From CAZASK01 sp964487845 (GTDB taxonomy: Bacteria; Chlamydiota; Chlamydiia; Chlamydiales; FEN-1388): a stretch of DNA of 25,791 bases. Every line of letters begins with the position of its first letter. The first letter of the stretch is position 1. Of this stretch, positions 1 to 7,985 are shown in pieces. Position numbers and translations under genes: made by a program. The notes under the pieces were generated by a model, which did not search any database, was not told the origin of the DNA, and saw nothing but the letters and a program-made list of their open reading frames with translations. The stretch lies in contig CAZASK010000021.1 in assembly GCA_964487845.1 (NCBI GenBank), forward strand, positions 1-25,791, read 5' to 3'.

Positions 1-47
1 GAGTTTCTTAACGTTATTGGCACAATATTACGTAATGATTGGCGGAG

Positions 48-733
48 TTAGGGATCAAGACAATCAGCATCATGGACGATGCGTTGTTCGTCCGTGGTAA
101 AAAGATCGTCTTTTGGATCTTTTTCTCGGATGGTTTGCGAAAATTGAGCAGATGTCTTTTCGTCAACTTGTGCTTTTTTTAGCAGTTTTTTGAGTGCTAT
201 TGCGCTTTTTGCATCCCACCTGTCAACACCCTCGTCTTCTCTTGCGACATCGTGAAATACGCCTGCAGTGGCAAGTAAAATTGGATTTTTTACGGGCTCT
301 TGTCCTGATTTTTCGTAGAGTCTGCGAAGGAGCTGGGTCCATAGAGCAACACGAGTTGCGTGTATGGCTCCATGGCCATCGCGTGTTTCTTCGATATTTT
401 CTTCTACGTACTCTTGCGGTTTGTCGCTGAGTGCAACACGCTGGTTGTTTTCATTCAGATAGGTCGTTGATACAGGAGAAGGTTTTCTGTAGAGAGGTCG
501 TGCAATTGTATGCACAATTTTGGCAATTTCAAGTTGATCTTTGGCGCTAGAGTCTTGAATAGGAGCCCATGTATAACCAGCTGTGTCGATATTTTCTATA
601 AAATGATGGATGCTTTTTTGGTATTTCCATAAATCAACAGACTTCTTTACAAGGGTCTGGCTCTGTGCGAGATTTTGTAAGGCAAGAACAATGCCTGTTG
701 GGGGTGATATTTTACTAATTGCATGTTATTCAT
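48..733 (-). pseudogene. Broken HD-type phosphodiesterase gene, SidE-PDE-like
   Basis: Read on the minus strand, an open frame from about 725 down to a TAA at 50-48 carries the motifs DGHGAIHATRV, GVFHDVAREDEG, DRWD and IVHDADCLD. These give the His, His-Asp and Asp pattern of HD-domain phosphodiesterases. The HD-x-ARE-x-EG-x-D-x-WD arrangement resembles the PDE domain of Legionella SidE/Dup proteins, as I recall that family. This frame has no ATG. The only plausible start (ATG at 733 or 724, giving MNNMQLVKYHP) is in another frame and would join the domain frame if the five-base G run at 700-704 (+ strand) had one more base. A GTG at 515 would drop about 70 residues of open frame. The frame stops directly after DADCLDP and then stays open to the window edge. 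I infer a remnant with a frameshift and perhaps a nonsense mutation. HD fold is fairly sure; SidE kinship is tentative. Confidence 0.55.
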
Positions 734-774
734 ATTTTGATTAACTCTTTATTATTTCTAAATAATTCAAGTAT

Positions 775-806
775 TATAATGTGTTCGTTATTTTTCAATA
801 TATAAT
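775..806 (+). promoter_or_regulatory. Promoter region with two TATAAT boxes
   Basis: The 85-base divergent gap between the broken phosphodiesterase gene and the 537-residue gene is very AT-rich. It contains two perfect TATAAT hexamers, at 775-780 and 801-806. No good -35 box lies 17 bases upstream of either (the first is preceded by TTATTT at 752-757). The first box leaves a leader of about 30 bases before the ATG at 819; the second would leave a very short one. The first is therefore the better -10 candidate. Which one is used cannot be decided from sequence. Confidence 0.4.
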
Positions 807-818
807 TTAGAGTGATCT

Positions 819-2432
819 ATGAATCCAATAAATACTGAGAAGAACAAGCGAGAAAGATCTCCTTCTTCAGAAAGAATAATTGAGTCGAATAAAAAATATA
901 AAACAGAAACTAAGGAGGTGAAATTTCCTGAAGAGCTGAATGAATTTTTTGTAAAATACTCAGACAATAAGGAAAAGACGAAAGAGATGCTGAACGAATT
1001 TCAGCAAATAGTGGATCAAAAGATAGGAAAGTATCTCGAGGCTGGGCTACAGCTAGAGGCATTAGAACTAGCTCAGATGGCCGCAGAATATGTGACATTT
1101 GAATCAAGTTCTCTCAAGAATCTGAAGCAAGAGGTAGAGAGAAAAATCAACTTGCAAGTAGATAAGAGATTCGGGGCTCACTTTCATGGATTTGGAGGCT
1201 CTCTAGTAAAAAGTGGCAACATACGCGTCGACAAGCGAGATGGTGATTATTGGTTTCAGTTTAAAATAAATTATTTCGCAAGAGAGGAATTAGATCAAAG
1301 GCTCAATCTCTTGAAGCAGCTCGATACAGAAAATGTACATATAGAGACGCAGTCAATCACAAAACAATTTGGATCTACCGAGCCGCGTGTACAAAGTATT
1401 ATGTTCAGAGATAAGGAAAAGAATCTTATAGCAGAAATACATATAGGAAATGACAAGCAAAATGGTGCATTTTATAACAATGTAGAGGTAAGAATCCCAG
1501 AGCATCATGAGGATGCGCAGATGTTGAAATCGCTGTATACATCTCTCACATTTCTTGGCCTTGGCATAACAGTTCTTCCACAGACTTCAGATGATGATCA
1601 AAGGTTAAAAATAACGAAATTGTTTCATCTCTATGCTCCAAAAGAATCAGCCAATATACGTAATTCAAGCAAGTTTCATCTCTTAAAACCAGCGGCCATG
1701 CAAGAAGAGTGTGAAAAGCAAAATAAATCAATTCAATCAATTTTCAAAAAATATCTCGTAGAGAATGAACATCTGATGGGAAAAGTGGAAAGCTACCCCG
1801 AAAGACTCCATTGGGCAGTTCTTGATCTAGCCGAGCAGATGAAAGAAAAGGGAGCTCTTAAGCTGATTACAAAAGTAACAGGAGAATCAAATCAAGTGCT
1901 TGATCGAGCAGTTGATTTACTCAAAACTGGATTCGTCTCCGCAGAAGATAGGTTTCGCTCGGGAATTAATTTTCGTGGAATGAGTGTTTCAAGTGATCTG
2001 GCAAATGGAAGCTATCACGTTTTTACTCGTCTCGTAACGAAGTCTTTGGTGGAAGAAATGGAATTGCAGGGAGTGACTTTTGTATTTGATTTAGATGTCT
2101 TAAATAGAGGAGGCTATGCCTATCATGAAGATGCCTATGGCATCAAAAATCCTTACAAAAATAACTATGAAGAGTATGTAGAAAGAGCTCCCTTAGTAGA
2201 TTTTCCTCAGAAATTGACCAATAGTGATATTTTTAATGAGGTAATGGTTCCTCACCATATACCGACACGCTATATCAGTCATGTTGTCGGCTCTCTACCG
2301 TACATAAAGGCATTAAAAAAACAGTGTGAAGAAGCGGGCTTGCTCCAAAACGATTTTATTTACAACAAACATGTAGATGATTTTTTTATTAAAAATTCTC
2401 AGTTTCAAGAAAAAATTGCAAATGTAATTTGA
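819..2432 (+). CDS. Putative effector with ADP-ribosyltransferase-like C-terminus
   Basis: This is a 537-residue protein of unrecognised family, with no signal peptide and no membrane segment. The N-terminus (MNPINTEKNKRERSPSSER) is polar and carries two small basic clusters (KNKRER, NKKYK). Residues 35-115 look helical and charged. The last third (about 360-490) has features common in ADP-ribosyltransferase folds: an Arg-Gly step in INFRGMS (R386), a Gly-Ser-Tyr-x-Val-Phe-Thr-Arg strand near 397-404, a Phe-Val-Phe-Asp strand near 421-424, and a late FNEVMVP segment (E474) followed by IPTRYI, like the catalytic Glu strand of such enzymes. The gene is divergent from the phosphodiesterase remnant. 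Fold assignment is inference from pattern only; a secreted host-directed role is suggested by composition and neighbours. The RBS is weak (GAG about 8 bases before ATG). Confidence 0.8.
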   Translation: MNPINTEKNKRERSPSSERIIESNKKYKTETKEVKFPEELNEFFVKYSDNKEKTKEMLNEFQQIVDQKIGKYLEAGLQLEALELAQMAAEYVTFESSSLKNLKQEVERKINLQVDKRFGAHFHGFGGSLVKSGNIRVDKRDGDYWFQFKINYFAREELDQRLNLLKQLDTENVHIETQSITKQFGSTEPRVQSIMFRDKEKNLIAEIHIGNDKQNGAFYNNVEVRIPEHHEDAQMLKSLYTSLTFLGLGITVLPQTSDDDQRLKITKLFHLYAPKESANIRNSSKFHLLKPAAMQEECEKQNKSIQSIFKKYLVENEHLMGKVESYPERLHWAVLDLAEQMKEKGALKLITKVTGESNQVLDRAVDLLKTGFVSAEDRFRSGINFRGMSVSSDLANGSYHVFTRLVTKSLVEEMELQGVTFVFDLDVLNRGGYAYHEDAYGIKNPYKNNYEEYVERAPLVDFPQKLTNSDIFNEVMVPHHIPTRYISHVVGSLPYIKALKKQCEEAGLLQNDFIYNKHVDDFFIKNSQFQEKIANVI

Positions 2433-2520
2433 GGCTGTTTCCTAGATTTTGAAAGATGGGGAGTAGCATACAAATTCATTAAAAAGGTATCATCTTCTTT
2501 TTATTCTATTTGAGGGCAGT

Positions 2521-3765
2521 ATGAGTCGAAAAAAAATTGTTGTCACAGGCATGGGAGTAGTAAGCTGCTTTGGACAGGATGTTGATACGTATTATGAGGC
2601 GCTGCTTGCAGGAAGAAGTGGGGTGAGTGCCATCACGCGTTTTGCATGTGATGACTTCCCGACTCGCTTTGCAGCACAAGTTCATGACTTCGATCCAGGA
2701 GAGTATCTTGATAAGAAGCAAGCCCGCCGAGTCGACCCTTGTATTGCCTATGCGATGGTAGCTGGTAAAAAAGCGTTAGAGCAGGCTCAGCTGTTCCCTC
2801 ATGCTGAAAATCTCGATAAAAAACGCTGCGGAATTTTGATTGGATCTGGCATGGGCGGCATGGGGGTCTTTGCAGACGGGGTGAAAACTCTTTTAGAAAA
2901 GGGCAGTCGCCGTATCACTCCATTTCTTATTCCCTACATTCTGACAAATATGTCCGGAGCTTTACTTGCTATGGATGTAGGCTTCATGGGGCCCAACTAC
3001 TCCGTGTCTACAGCATGTGCTACAAGTAACTATGCCATTATACAGGCAGCGCAGCATATTAGAGATGGCATTGCGGATGTGATGATTGCAGGAGGTGTCG
3101 AAGCTCCTATTCTCCCTATTGGTTTAGGAGGATTTTGTGCGGTAAAAGCTCTATCAGAGAGAAACGACGCTCCAGAAAAGGCATCGCGTCCATGGGATAA
3201 AAATAGAGATGGCTTTGTCATGGGAGAAGGAGCTGGGGTGCTGGTTTTGGAAAGTCTGGATCATGCACTGAAGAGAGGAGCTCCTATCTTGGCAGAATAT
3301 CTTGGCGGAGCGTTCAACTGTGATGCCTATCATATGACAGATCCTCGTCCTGATGGTGAAGGGGTGGCAGAGTGTGTGCGCCATGCGCTTCATGATGCAC
3401 GTGTAGATGTGACATCAGTCAATTACATCAATGCTCACGCTACTTCGACTCCTGTTGGCGACTTGGCAGAAGTTGCTGCACTGAAAAAAGTATTCCATGA
3501 TTCGAGCTGCATCAGCATGAATTCTACGAAGTCGATGATAGGACATAGTCTAGGAGCCGCAGGTGGACAAGAAGCTGTTGCTGTAGTCCAAGCTATTGTG
3601 ACATCAAAGATTCACCCGACTATCAATTTAGAAGATCCAGAAGAAACAGGCTTTCATCTGCCTACTACCGCAGAAGAGCTTAAAGTGAAAGTAGCCATCT
3701 CAAATTCGTTTGGATTTGGCGGTCATAATGCCTCTGTTGTATTTGCGCCATATCACACAGCATAG
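2521..3765 (+). CDS. fabF: Beta-ketoacyl-ACP synthase II
   Basis: FabF condenses malonyl-ACP with acyl-ACP in the elongation cycle of type II fatty acid synthesis in the cytoplasm. The 414-residue protein has the full thiolase-fold catalytic set: the nucleophile C166 in STACATSN, H306 in NAHATSTP and H342 in GHSLGAAG, plus the GFVMGEGAG loop and the final NSFGFGGHN strand. Length and motif spacing match the family. The start is supported by VVTGMGVVS near the N-terminus, typical of FabF, and a GAGGG ribosome site just upstream. A Nudix gene begins 3 bases after its stop, so the two are likely one operon. From memory the same pair is adjacent in Chlamydia trachomatis. Confidence 0.96.
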   Translation: MSRKKIVVTGMGVVSCFGQDVDTYYEALLAGRSGVSAITRFACDDFPTRFAAQVHDFDPGEYLDKKQARRVDPCIAYAMVAGKKALEQAQLFPHAENLDKKRCGILIGSGMGGMGVFADGVKTLLEKGSRRITPFLIPYILTNMSGALLAMDVGFMGPNYSVSTACATSNYAIIQAAQHIRDGIADVMIAGGVEAPILPIGLGGFCAVKALSERNDAPEKASRPWDKNRDGFVMGEGAGVLVLESLDHALKRGAPILAEYLGGAFNCDAYHMTDPRPDGEGVAECVRHALHDARVDVTSVNYINAHATSTPVGDLAEVAALKKVFHDSSCISMNSTKSMIGHSLGAAGGQEAVAVVQAIVTSKIHPTINLEDPEETGFHLPTTAEELKVKVAISNSFGFGGHNASVVFAPYHTA

Positions 3766-3768
3766 GGC

Positions 3769-4200
3769 ATGAAGATGAAAAAAGAAGCTTCTTACGGCGT
3801 GATTCCTATGAGGCGACAAGTCGCAGGGCTGTGGGAGGTCTTCTTAGTGCAGCATGCTGCAGGACATTGGGGTTTTCCTAAAGGCCATCCAGAAGGTCTT
3901 GAAAGCTCGCAAGAGACTGCGTGGAGGGAGTTAGAAGAAGAGACTCATCTTGTAGTCGACAAACTTATTTTTGAAGAGCCTCTCAAGGAGCAGTATCAGT
4001 TTATGAGAGATGGTGTTACGGTTCACAAATCGGTCGATTACTATCTTGCTCTTGTGATAGGCGAACCTCAAGTTCAAATGGGCGAGCTGAGAGCGGGGTG
4101 CTGGGTAGATCTGCATCACGCAGCCGAAAAAATGCGCTATCCGGAAGGCAAAGCATTGGTACAAAAAGTGATAGGGTGTGTGAACACTCTTATCACCTAA
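3769..4200 (+). CDS. Nudix hydrolase (Ap4A hydrolase-like)
   Basis: This 143-residue Nudix-family pyrophosphohydrolase follows fabF. The Nudix box runs from G39 to L61: G-x5-E with E45, then RELEEE at 53-58, which supplies the Mg-binding glutamates. The normally near-invariant glycine of the box is H60 (EETHL). WGFPKGHPEG just before the box is the form seen in bis(5'-nucleosyl)-tetraphosphatases, and the chlamydial neighbour of fabF is annotated in that way. Likely substrates are diadenosine polyphosphates, but Nudix substrate range cannot be read from motifs. An ATG two codons in (3775) is an alternative start. Translation is probably coupled to fabF, as the gap is only 3 bases. Confidence 0.88.
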   Translation: MKMKKEASYGVIPMRRQVAGLWEVFLVQHAAGHWGFPKGHPEGLESSQETAWRELEEETHLVVDKLIFEEPLKEQYQFMRDGVTVHKSVDYYLALVIGEPQVQMGELRAGCWVDLHHAAEKMRYPEGKALVQKVIGCVNTLIT

Positions 4201-4268
4201 AAAATTTTTCTAGCTGTTTTTCTTTAAAAAAACACCGGATTGAGCGTAATTTGCACGCGCTTTCTTAT

Positions 4269-5087
4269 TTAGTCGCGAACTTTTTCTAGAAGGCGTCTTG
4301 TTTTTTTTGCTTTCTCTTCTGGTTCTTCAATATTTTGATTTTGAGGAGGGAGTGGCTCGATAATAGGCGTTTTTTCTTCTTCTACCTTATTTGTAAGCGT
4401 TTCATTTTGCGAGACGTCGATGCGGGCTTGGTAGTTTTGTTGAATTTTTTCTAATTCTTCAACTAGTTCAGTAGATTCAGTTTCATCACTGTTATCTTCA
4501 AAAATTGAGACTTTTGAATTTTTAGCCTGGGGGAATATACTGCTAGACAAATTGAGAGAGAAAAAATCTGTTTTTTCATTTTCTTCATCACTCTGTTTAT
4601 CTTTAAATACAGTATCTGAAGAAAATGTCACATGAGGTTTTGGCTTCTCTATAATAGGGATAGGAGGTTGCGAGTCAATTTTTGGCAGCATTATTTTTAC
4701 TGTCTCAGAGAGCTTTTCCTTTTCTTTTTTTGTTTTATTAATACGTGTCACGAGATCATTAAAATTTGTGACAGCTTTTTCAATTATTTTTTGCGCTTCT
4801 TCAAATTTTCGTATATGTGAAGGAATTTGGTTGATTGCGTTCTGAATAGCCTCAGATGATTTTTCGATATTGATATCATGGATTTTTTGCATGAGTGTTT
4901 TCGCATGTGGGGTACATGATGAGGTAAGCTTTGCAACCCATCTACATAAAGACCATCTTGTACAAATTTTTCCTTTTGCCGTTATGTATTGCTTATCCCA
5001 ATTTGCTTCGCCAACAGCGAGTAGCAGGCGACTTTCTAGTGCATCTTTATGCGAGTATTCACTGTTGTTTATTTCTAGTGTATTCAT
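4269..5087 (-). CDS. Unknown protein with acidic Ser/Glu-rich tail
   Basis: This 272-residue protein is of no recognised family and runs towards the Nudix gene. The N-terminal 75 residues contain conserved-looking Trp, Cys and Arg (WDKQ, CTRWSLCRW). Residues about 75-130 form a likely coiled coil (EEAQKIIEKAV, INKTKKEKEKLSE). The rest is low-complexity and rich in Pro, Glu, Asp and Ser, with PPIPIIEKPKP and a second short helical stretch (ELVEELEKIQQNYQ). It ends in a basic RRLLEKVRD. There is no signal peptide or membrane segment. Start choice is well supported by a perfect AAGGAGAT site. The composition and N-terminal MNTLEINNS are like those of other suspected secreted proteins in this window; function unknown. 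Confidence 0.8.
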   Translation of the reverse strand: MNTLEINNSEYSHKDALESRLLLAVGEANWDKQYITAKGKICTRWSLCRWVAKLTSSCTPHAKTLMQKIHDINIEKSSEAIQNAINQIPSHIRKFEEAQKIIEKAVTNFNDLVTRINKTKKEKEKLSETVKIMLPKIDSQPPIPIIEKPKPHVTFSSDTVFKDKQSDEENEKTDFFSLNLSSSIFPQAKNSKVSIFEDNSDETESTELVEELEKIQQNYQARIDVSQNETLTNKVEEEKTPIIEPLPPQNQNIEEPEEKAKKTRRLLEKVRD

Positions 5088-5095
5088 AATTACCT

Positions 5096-5103
5096 ATCTC
5101 CTT
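5096..5103 (-). promoter_or_regulatory. Strong Shine-Dalgarno site
   Basis: On the minus strand the sequence reads AAGGAGAT, 8 bases before the ATG at 5087. It is the best ribosome binding site near this gene and fixes the start. The remaining intergenic stretch up to 5259 is AT-rich and must hold divergent promoters for this gene and the acyltransferase fusion. I see no convincing -35/-10 pair in it. Confidence 0.7.
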
Positions 5104-5259
5104 CTTCACTGACGAGGTGTTTTGTTGAAGCGATTCTGGCAGGGCGCATTTTTCTAGACAACAAGATTAGACTTTTTTCTGAAACTTGAGAAAATTGTTT
5201 TTTACATATTAAGAGACTGTGTCAGAATGTTCGTATTGTTGTACACGATTTGAGGAAGT

Positions 5260-7977
5260 ATGAAGATAAAGAAAGTAATCCTGCGCTGCCTGCTCTTTTG
5301 CATCAAGCAGCTGTGGCGAGTGCGTTATCAAGTAAGCTATCGAGGCCTAGATGAGGTATTGAGTGTAATCAAAAATACAGACAAGGGCACGCTCTTCTTA
5401 CCCAACCATCCAGCTATCTTTATCGATCCACTGATCATTGCGGTCCCCTTAATCGACAGTTGTGCTGTAAGACCTTTAGTGGTCGAGTATATGTTTTATA
5501 ATCCTTTATTTCACTGGGCAGTACGTCTCGTCAATGCTTTGCCAATGCCCAACTTCGCCACAGGATTTAACCCTATCAAGTTAAAACGCTCTGAGCGCAT
5601 GCTGCAGAAGATGAGTGATGGTCTGAAAAATGGAGAGAATTTTTTAATTTATCCATCGGGAACAACGAAATTTGGACCTAAAGAAGTGCTTGGAGGAGCT
5701 TTTGGAGCACATAAGCTGCTTACAGAAAATCCTGATGCGAATGTAGTGCTTGTTCGTTTAACTGGTTTGTGGGGCAGTGTTTTTTCAAGAGCCCTCTTAG
5801 CGGGAGAGCTTGCAGATACAGCAGAGTGTTTGAAAAAGGCATTGTGGGATCTGTGCAAAAATTTCATCTTCTTCATGCCGAAGCGAGAGGTAACGTGTGA
5901 GTTCGTGCTTGCACCAAAAGACTTTCCTAAAAAAGGCTCTCTTATAGAGGTGAACCGCTATCTAGAAGAATGGTATAACAAGCCATTTTCGACGCCGCAA
6001 GGAAATCCTGGAGAGCCGCTCACTCTTGTTTCCTATTCGCGTTGGAAAAATGAGCTGCCACATGTAGTAAAAAGAGAAGAAGAGTCACTCGATCTCTCAC
6101 AGGTCTCTCATGAAATCAAAAAGAAGGTTATCGCCAAGATAGCTGAGCTGGCGCGCATATCCGAAGATCAGGTTATGCCAGCACAAGATCTTTTTCATGA
6201 CTTAGGGCTCGACTCACTCGATGTTGCTGACCTTGTGACATTCTTGACAGATGAGTGTAATGTAAGCGGTATCATACCGGGTGAGCTTACCACTGTTCAT
6301 CGAACACTGCTTATCGCAGCACATCTTTATAAGAAAAAAGAGGTAAAAGAGCCAGAGCATGATTTGAGGCAATGGCTCAGACCTGCGAGCAATAAAAGGC
6401 TGCAAATTCCAGAGGCAAGGTCGATTCCAGAAGCATTTTTAAAGCAAGCTGACAAAAATCCAAACGCCATTGCCTGCGCTGACCCTCAAAGTGGAGCTAT
6501 CACCTACTTTGAGATGAAGAAGAAGATCTTTTTGTTAGCCGAGAAGATACGTGTTCTGCCAGGAGAGCGCATTGGCGTGCTCTTGCCCGCATCTATTGGC
6601 GTGAATGTGGTGATTTTAGCCTGTCAGTGCGCTGGAAAAGTTCCTGTCATGATTAACTGGACAGTAGGGGGAAAACATCTTGATACTGTAGTGGAAGTGT
6701 CGGGTATTCAGGCAGTTCTTACCTCATGGTCATTTTTAGATAATCTTGACAATGTCGACATAAGCCGTATTGAAGAGATGCTTGTCGTCTTAGAAGAAAT
6801 CCGTGCTGAAATTTCTTTATTTGATATCTTCAAAGCGCTCAAATGCGCCTATTCATCTTCAGATAGACTGCTTGGAAAAAAGAAGTATGCCCACCTACGT
6901 TCTTCCTTTTATAAGGAGGCGGTTGTGCTCTTTACGAGCGGCACAGAGGCACATCCTAAAGGGGTTCCTCTTACTCACGGAAACTTATTAGACAACCAAC
7001 GTGCTATATTAGATGTAGTAGCGCTTACAAGAAATGATAAAATGCTTGCCATGCTCCCTTCGTTTCACTCTTTTGGCCTTGCAATTACTGGGATCATGCC
7101 ACTCATAGCAGGAATGAAAGTGGTCTTTTATCCTAACCCTACCGACTCCAAGCGGCTTGCGAGGGCGTGCAAAATATGGCAGACGACTCTTATATGCACT
7201 GCACCTACATTTTTGAAAAATATCATGCTCCTTGCAGATGAGAGTTCGCTGCAGTCGCTTCGATTGATTGTCTCAGGTGCTGAAAAGGCGCCAGATGAGC
7301 TTTTCCGTTTGATGGAAAGGCAGTGTCCACAAGCGCAATTTTATGAAGGGTATGGCATCACCGAGTGCTCTCCTGTACTCACAGTGAATGCTGCACAAGG
7401 CCGTGAAAAAGGGGTTGGCAAGCCTCTGCCGCGTGTAGAGGTGTGTATTGTAGATCCTGATACTTATGCGCCCATCCAAGGAGATGCTGTGGGGCTTATA
7501 TGTGTCAGAGGGCCTAATGTGTTCTCTGGTTACCTCAACAAAGACACAAAAGATCCATTTGTAGATATTGCAGGACATAAGTGGTACAATACTGGAGATC
7601 TGGGAAAGCTTTTAAGCGAGGGCTCTCTTGTTTTAGCAGGGCGGATGAAGCGTTTTGTAAAAATTGGAGGCGAGATGCTCTCTCTTGCTGCCATCGAAGA
7701 GATCTTTTTGCCTCTTACTGTGGCAAAGCAAGAAAGAGAGGGGCTGCCACAGCTTGCCGTGATGACAGGGCCTGAAGAGGGAGGGCGCCCAAAGCTCGTG
7801 TTATTTATCAATGCAGAGCTTGAGCTCATGCAGGCAAATCAGATGCTCAGGCAGCATGGCTTTAGCAATCTCGTAAAAATTGACAAAGTGTGTACAATTG
7901 ATGCCATTCCCATTACAGGAACTGGTAAAATTGCCTATAGGCAGCTCGAAACAAAGGTGAAGTCTCTCTTAGCGTAA
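5260..7977 (+). CDS. aas: Acyltransferase-ACP-acyl-ACP synthetase fusion (Aas-like)
   Basis: This 905-residue, three-part enzyme acts in phospholipid acylation. Residues about 20-240 are a PlsC-type acyltransferase with NHPAIFIDP (H50, D56) and a YPSGTTKFG block at 131-139. Residues about 280-360 are an acyl carrier protein domain: DLGLDSLD carries S319, the expected phosphopantetheine site. Residues about 385-905 are an adenylate-forming ligase with TSGTEAHPKG (559-568), YGITECSP (698-705), YNTGDLGKL (776-784), GRMKRFVKIGG and the late catalytic K890 in TGTGK. E. coli Aas (719 residues) has the first and third parts but no carrier domain, so the ACP insert is the unusual point. It presumably activates free (host) fatty acids, loads them on the built-in ACP and passes them to a lysophospholipid or glycerophosphate acceptor. 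Promoter not clear; GAGGAAG lies before the ATG. Confidence 0.9.
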   Translation: MKIKKVILRCLLFCIKQLWRVRYQVSYRGLDEVLSVIKNTDKGTLFLPNHPAIFIDPLIIAVPLIDSCAVRPLVVEYMFYNPLFHWAVRLVNALPMPNFATGFNPIKLKRSERMLQKMSDGLKNGENFLIYPSGTTKFGPKEVLGGAFGAHKLLTENPDANVVLVRLTGLWGSVFSRALLAGELADTAECLKKALWDLCKNFIFFMPKREVTCEFVLAPKDFPKKGSLIEVNRYLEEWYNKPFSTPQGNPGEPLTLVSYSRWKNELPHVVKREEESLDLSQVSHEIKKKVIAKIAELARISEDQVMPAQDLFHDLGLDSLDVADLVTFLTDECNVSGIIPGELTTVHRTLLIAAHLYKKKEVKEPEHDLRQWLRPASNKRLQIPEARSIPEAFLKQADKNPNAIACADPQSGAITYFEMKKKIFLLAEKIRVLPGERIGVLLPASIGVNVVILACQCAGKVPVMINWTVGGKHLDTVVEVSGIQAVLTSWSFLDNLDNVDISRIEEMLVVLEEIRAEISLFDIFKALKCAYSSSDRLLGKKKYAHLRSSFYKEAVVLFTSGTEAHPKGVPLTHGNLLDNQRAILDVVALTRNDKMLAMLPSFHSFGLAITGIMPLIAGMKVVFYPNPTDSKRLARACKIWQTTLICTAPTFLKNIMLLADESSLQSLRLIVSGAEKAPDELFRLMERQCPQAQFYEGYGITECSPVLTVNAAQGREKGVGKPLPRVEVCIVDPDTYAPIQGDAVGLICVRGPNVFSGYLNKDTKDPFVDIAGHKWYNTGDLGKLLSEGSLVLAGRMKRFVKIGGEMLSLAAIEEIFLPLTVAKQEREGLPQLAVMTGPEEGGRPKLVLFINAELELMQANQMLRQHGFSNLVKIDKVCTIDAIPITGTGKIAYRQLETKVKSLLA

Positions 7978-7985
7978 AGGACACT

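Noticed and set aside
1..47. End of an insertion sequence at the left edge
   Set aside because: A mobile element could explain the abrupt end of the phosphodiesterase frame, but no inverted repeat, target duplication or transposase is visible in the available bases.
48..515. A GTG-started 155-residue intact gene
   Set aside because: The same frame stays open for about 70 more codons upstream with coherent protein-like sequence and no ATG, while a good MNNMQ start lies one frame away. A frameshifted gene explains this better.
819..2432. Firm naming of the 537-residue protein as an ADP-ribosyltransferase toxin
   Set aside because: The ART-like residues are suggestive, but overall similarity to a known family could not be recognised, so only a tentative domain call is given.
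4201..4268. Bidirectional terminator between the Nudix gene and the 272-residue gene
   Set aside because: A and T runs are present, but the only paired core (AGCG/CGCT) is 4 bases, too weak to call.
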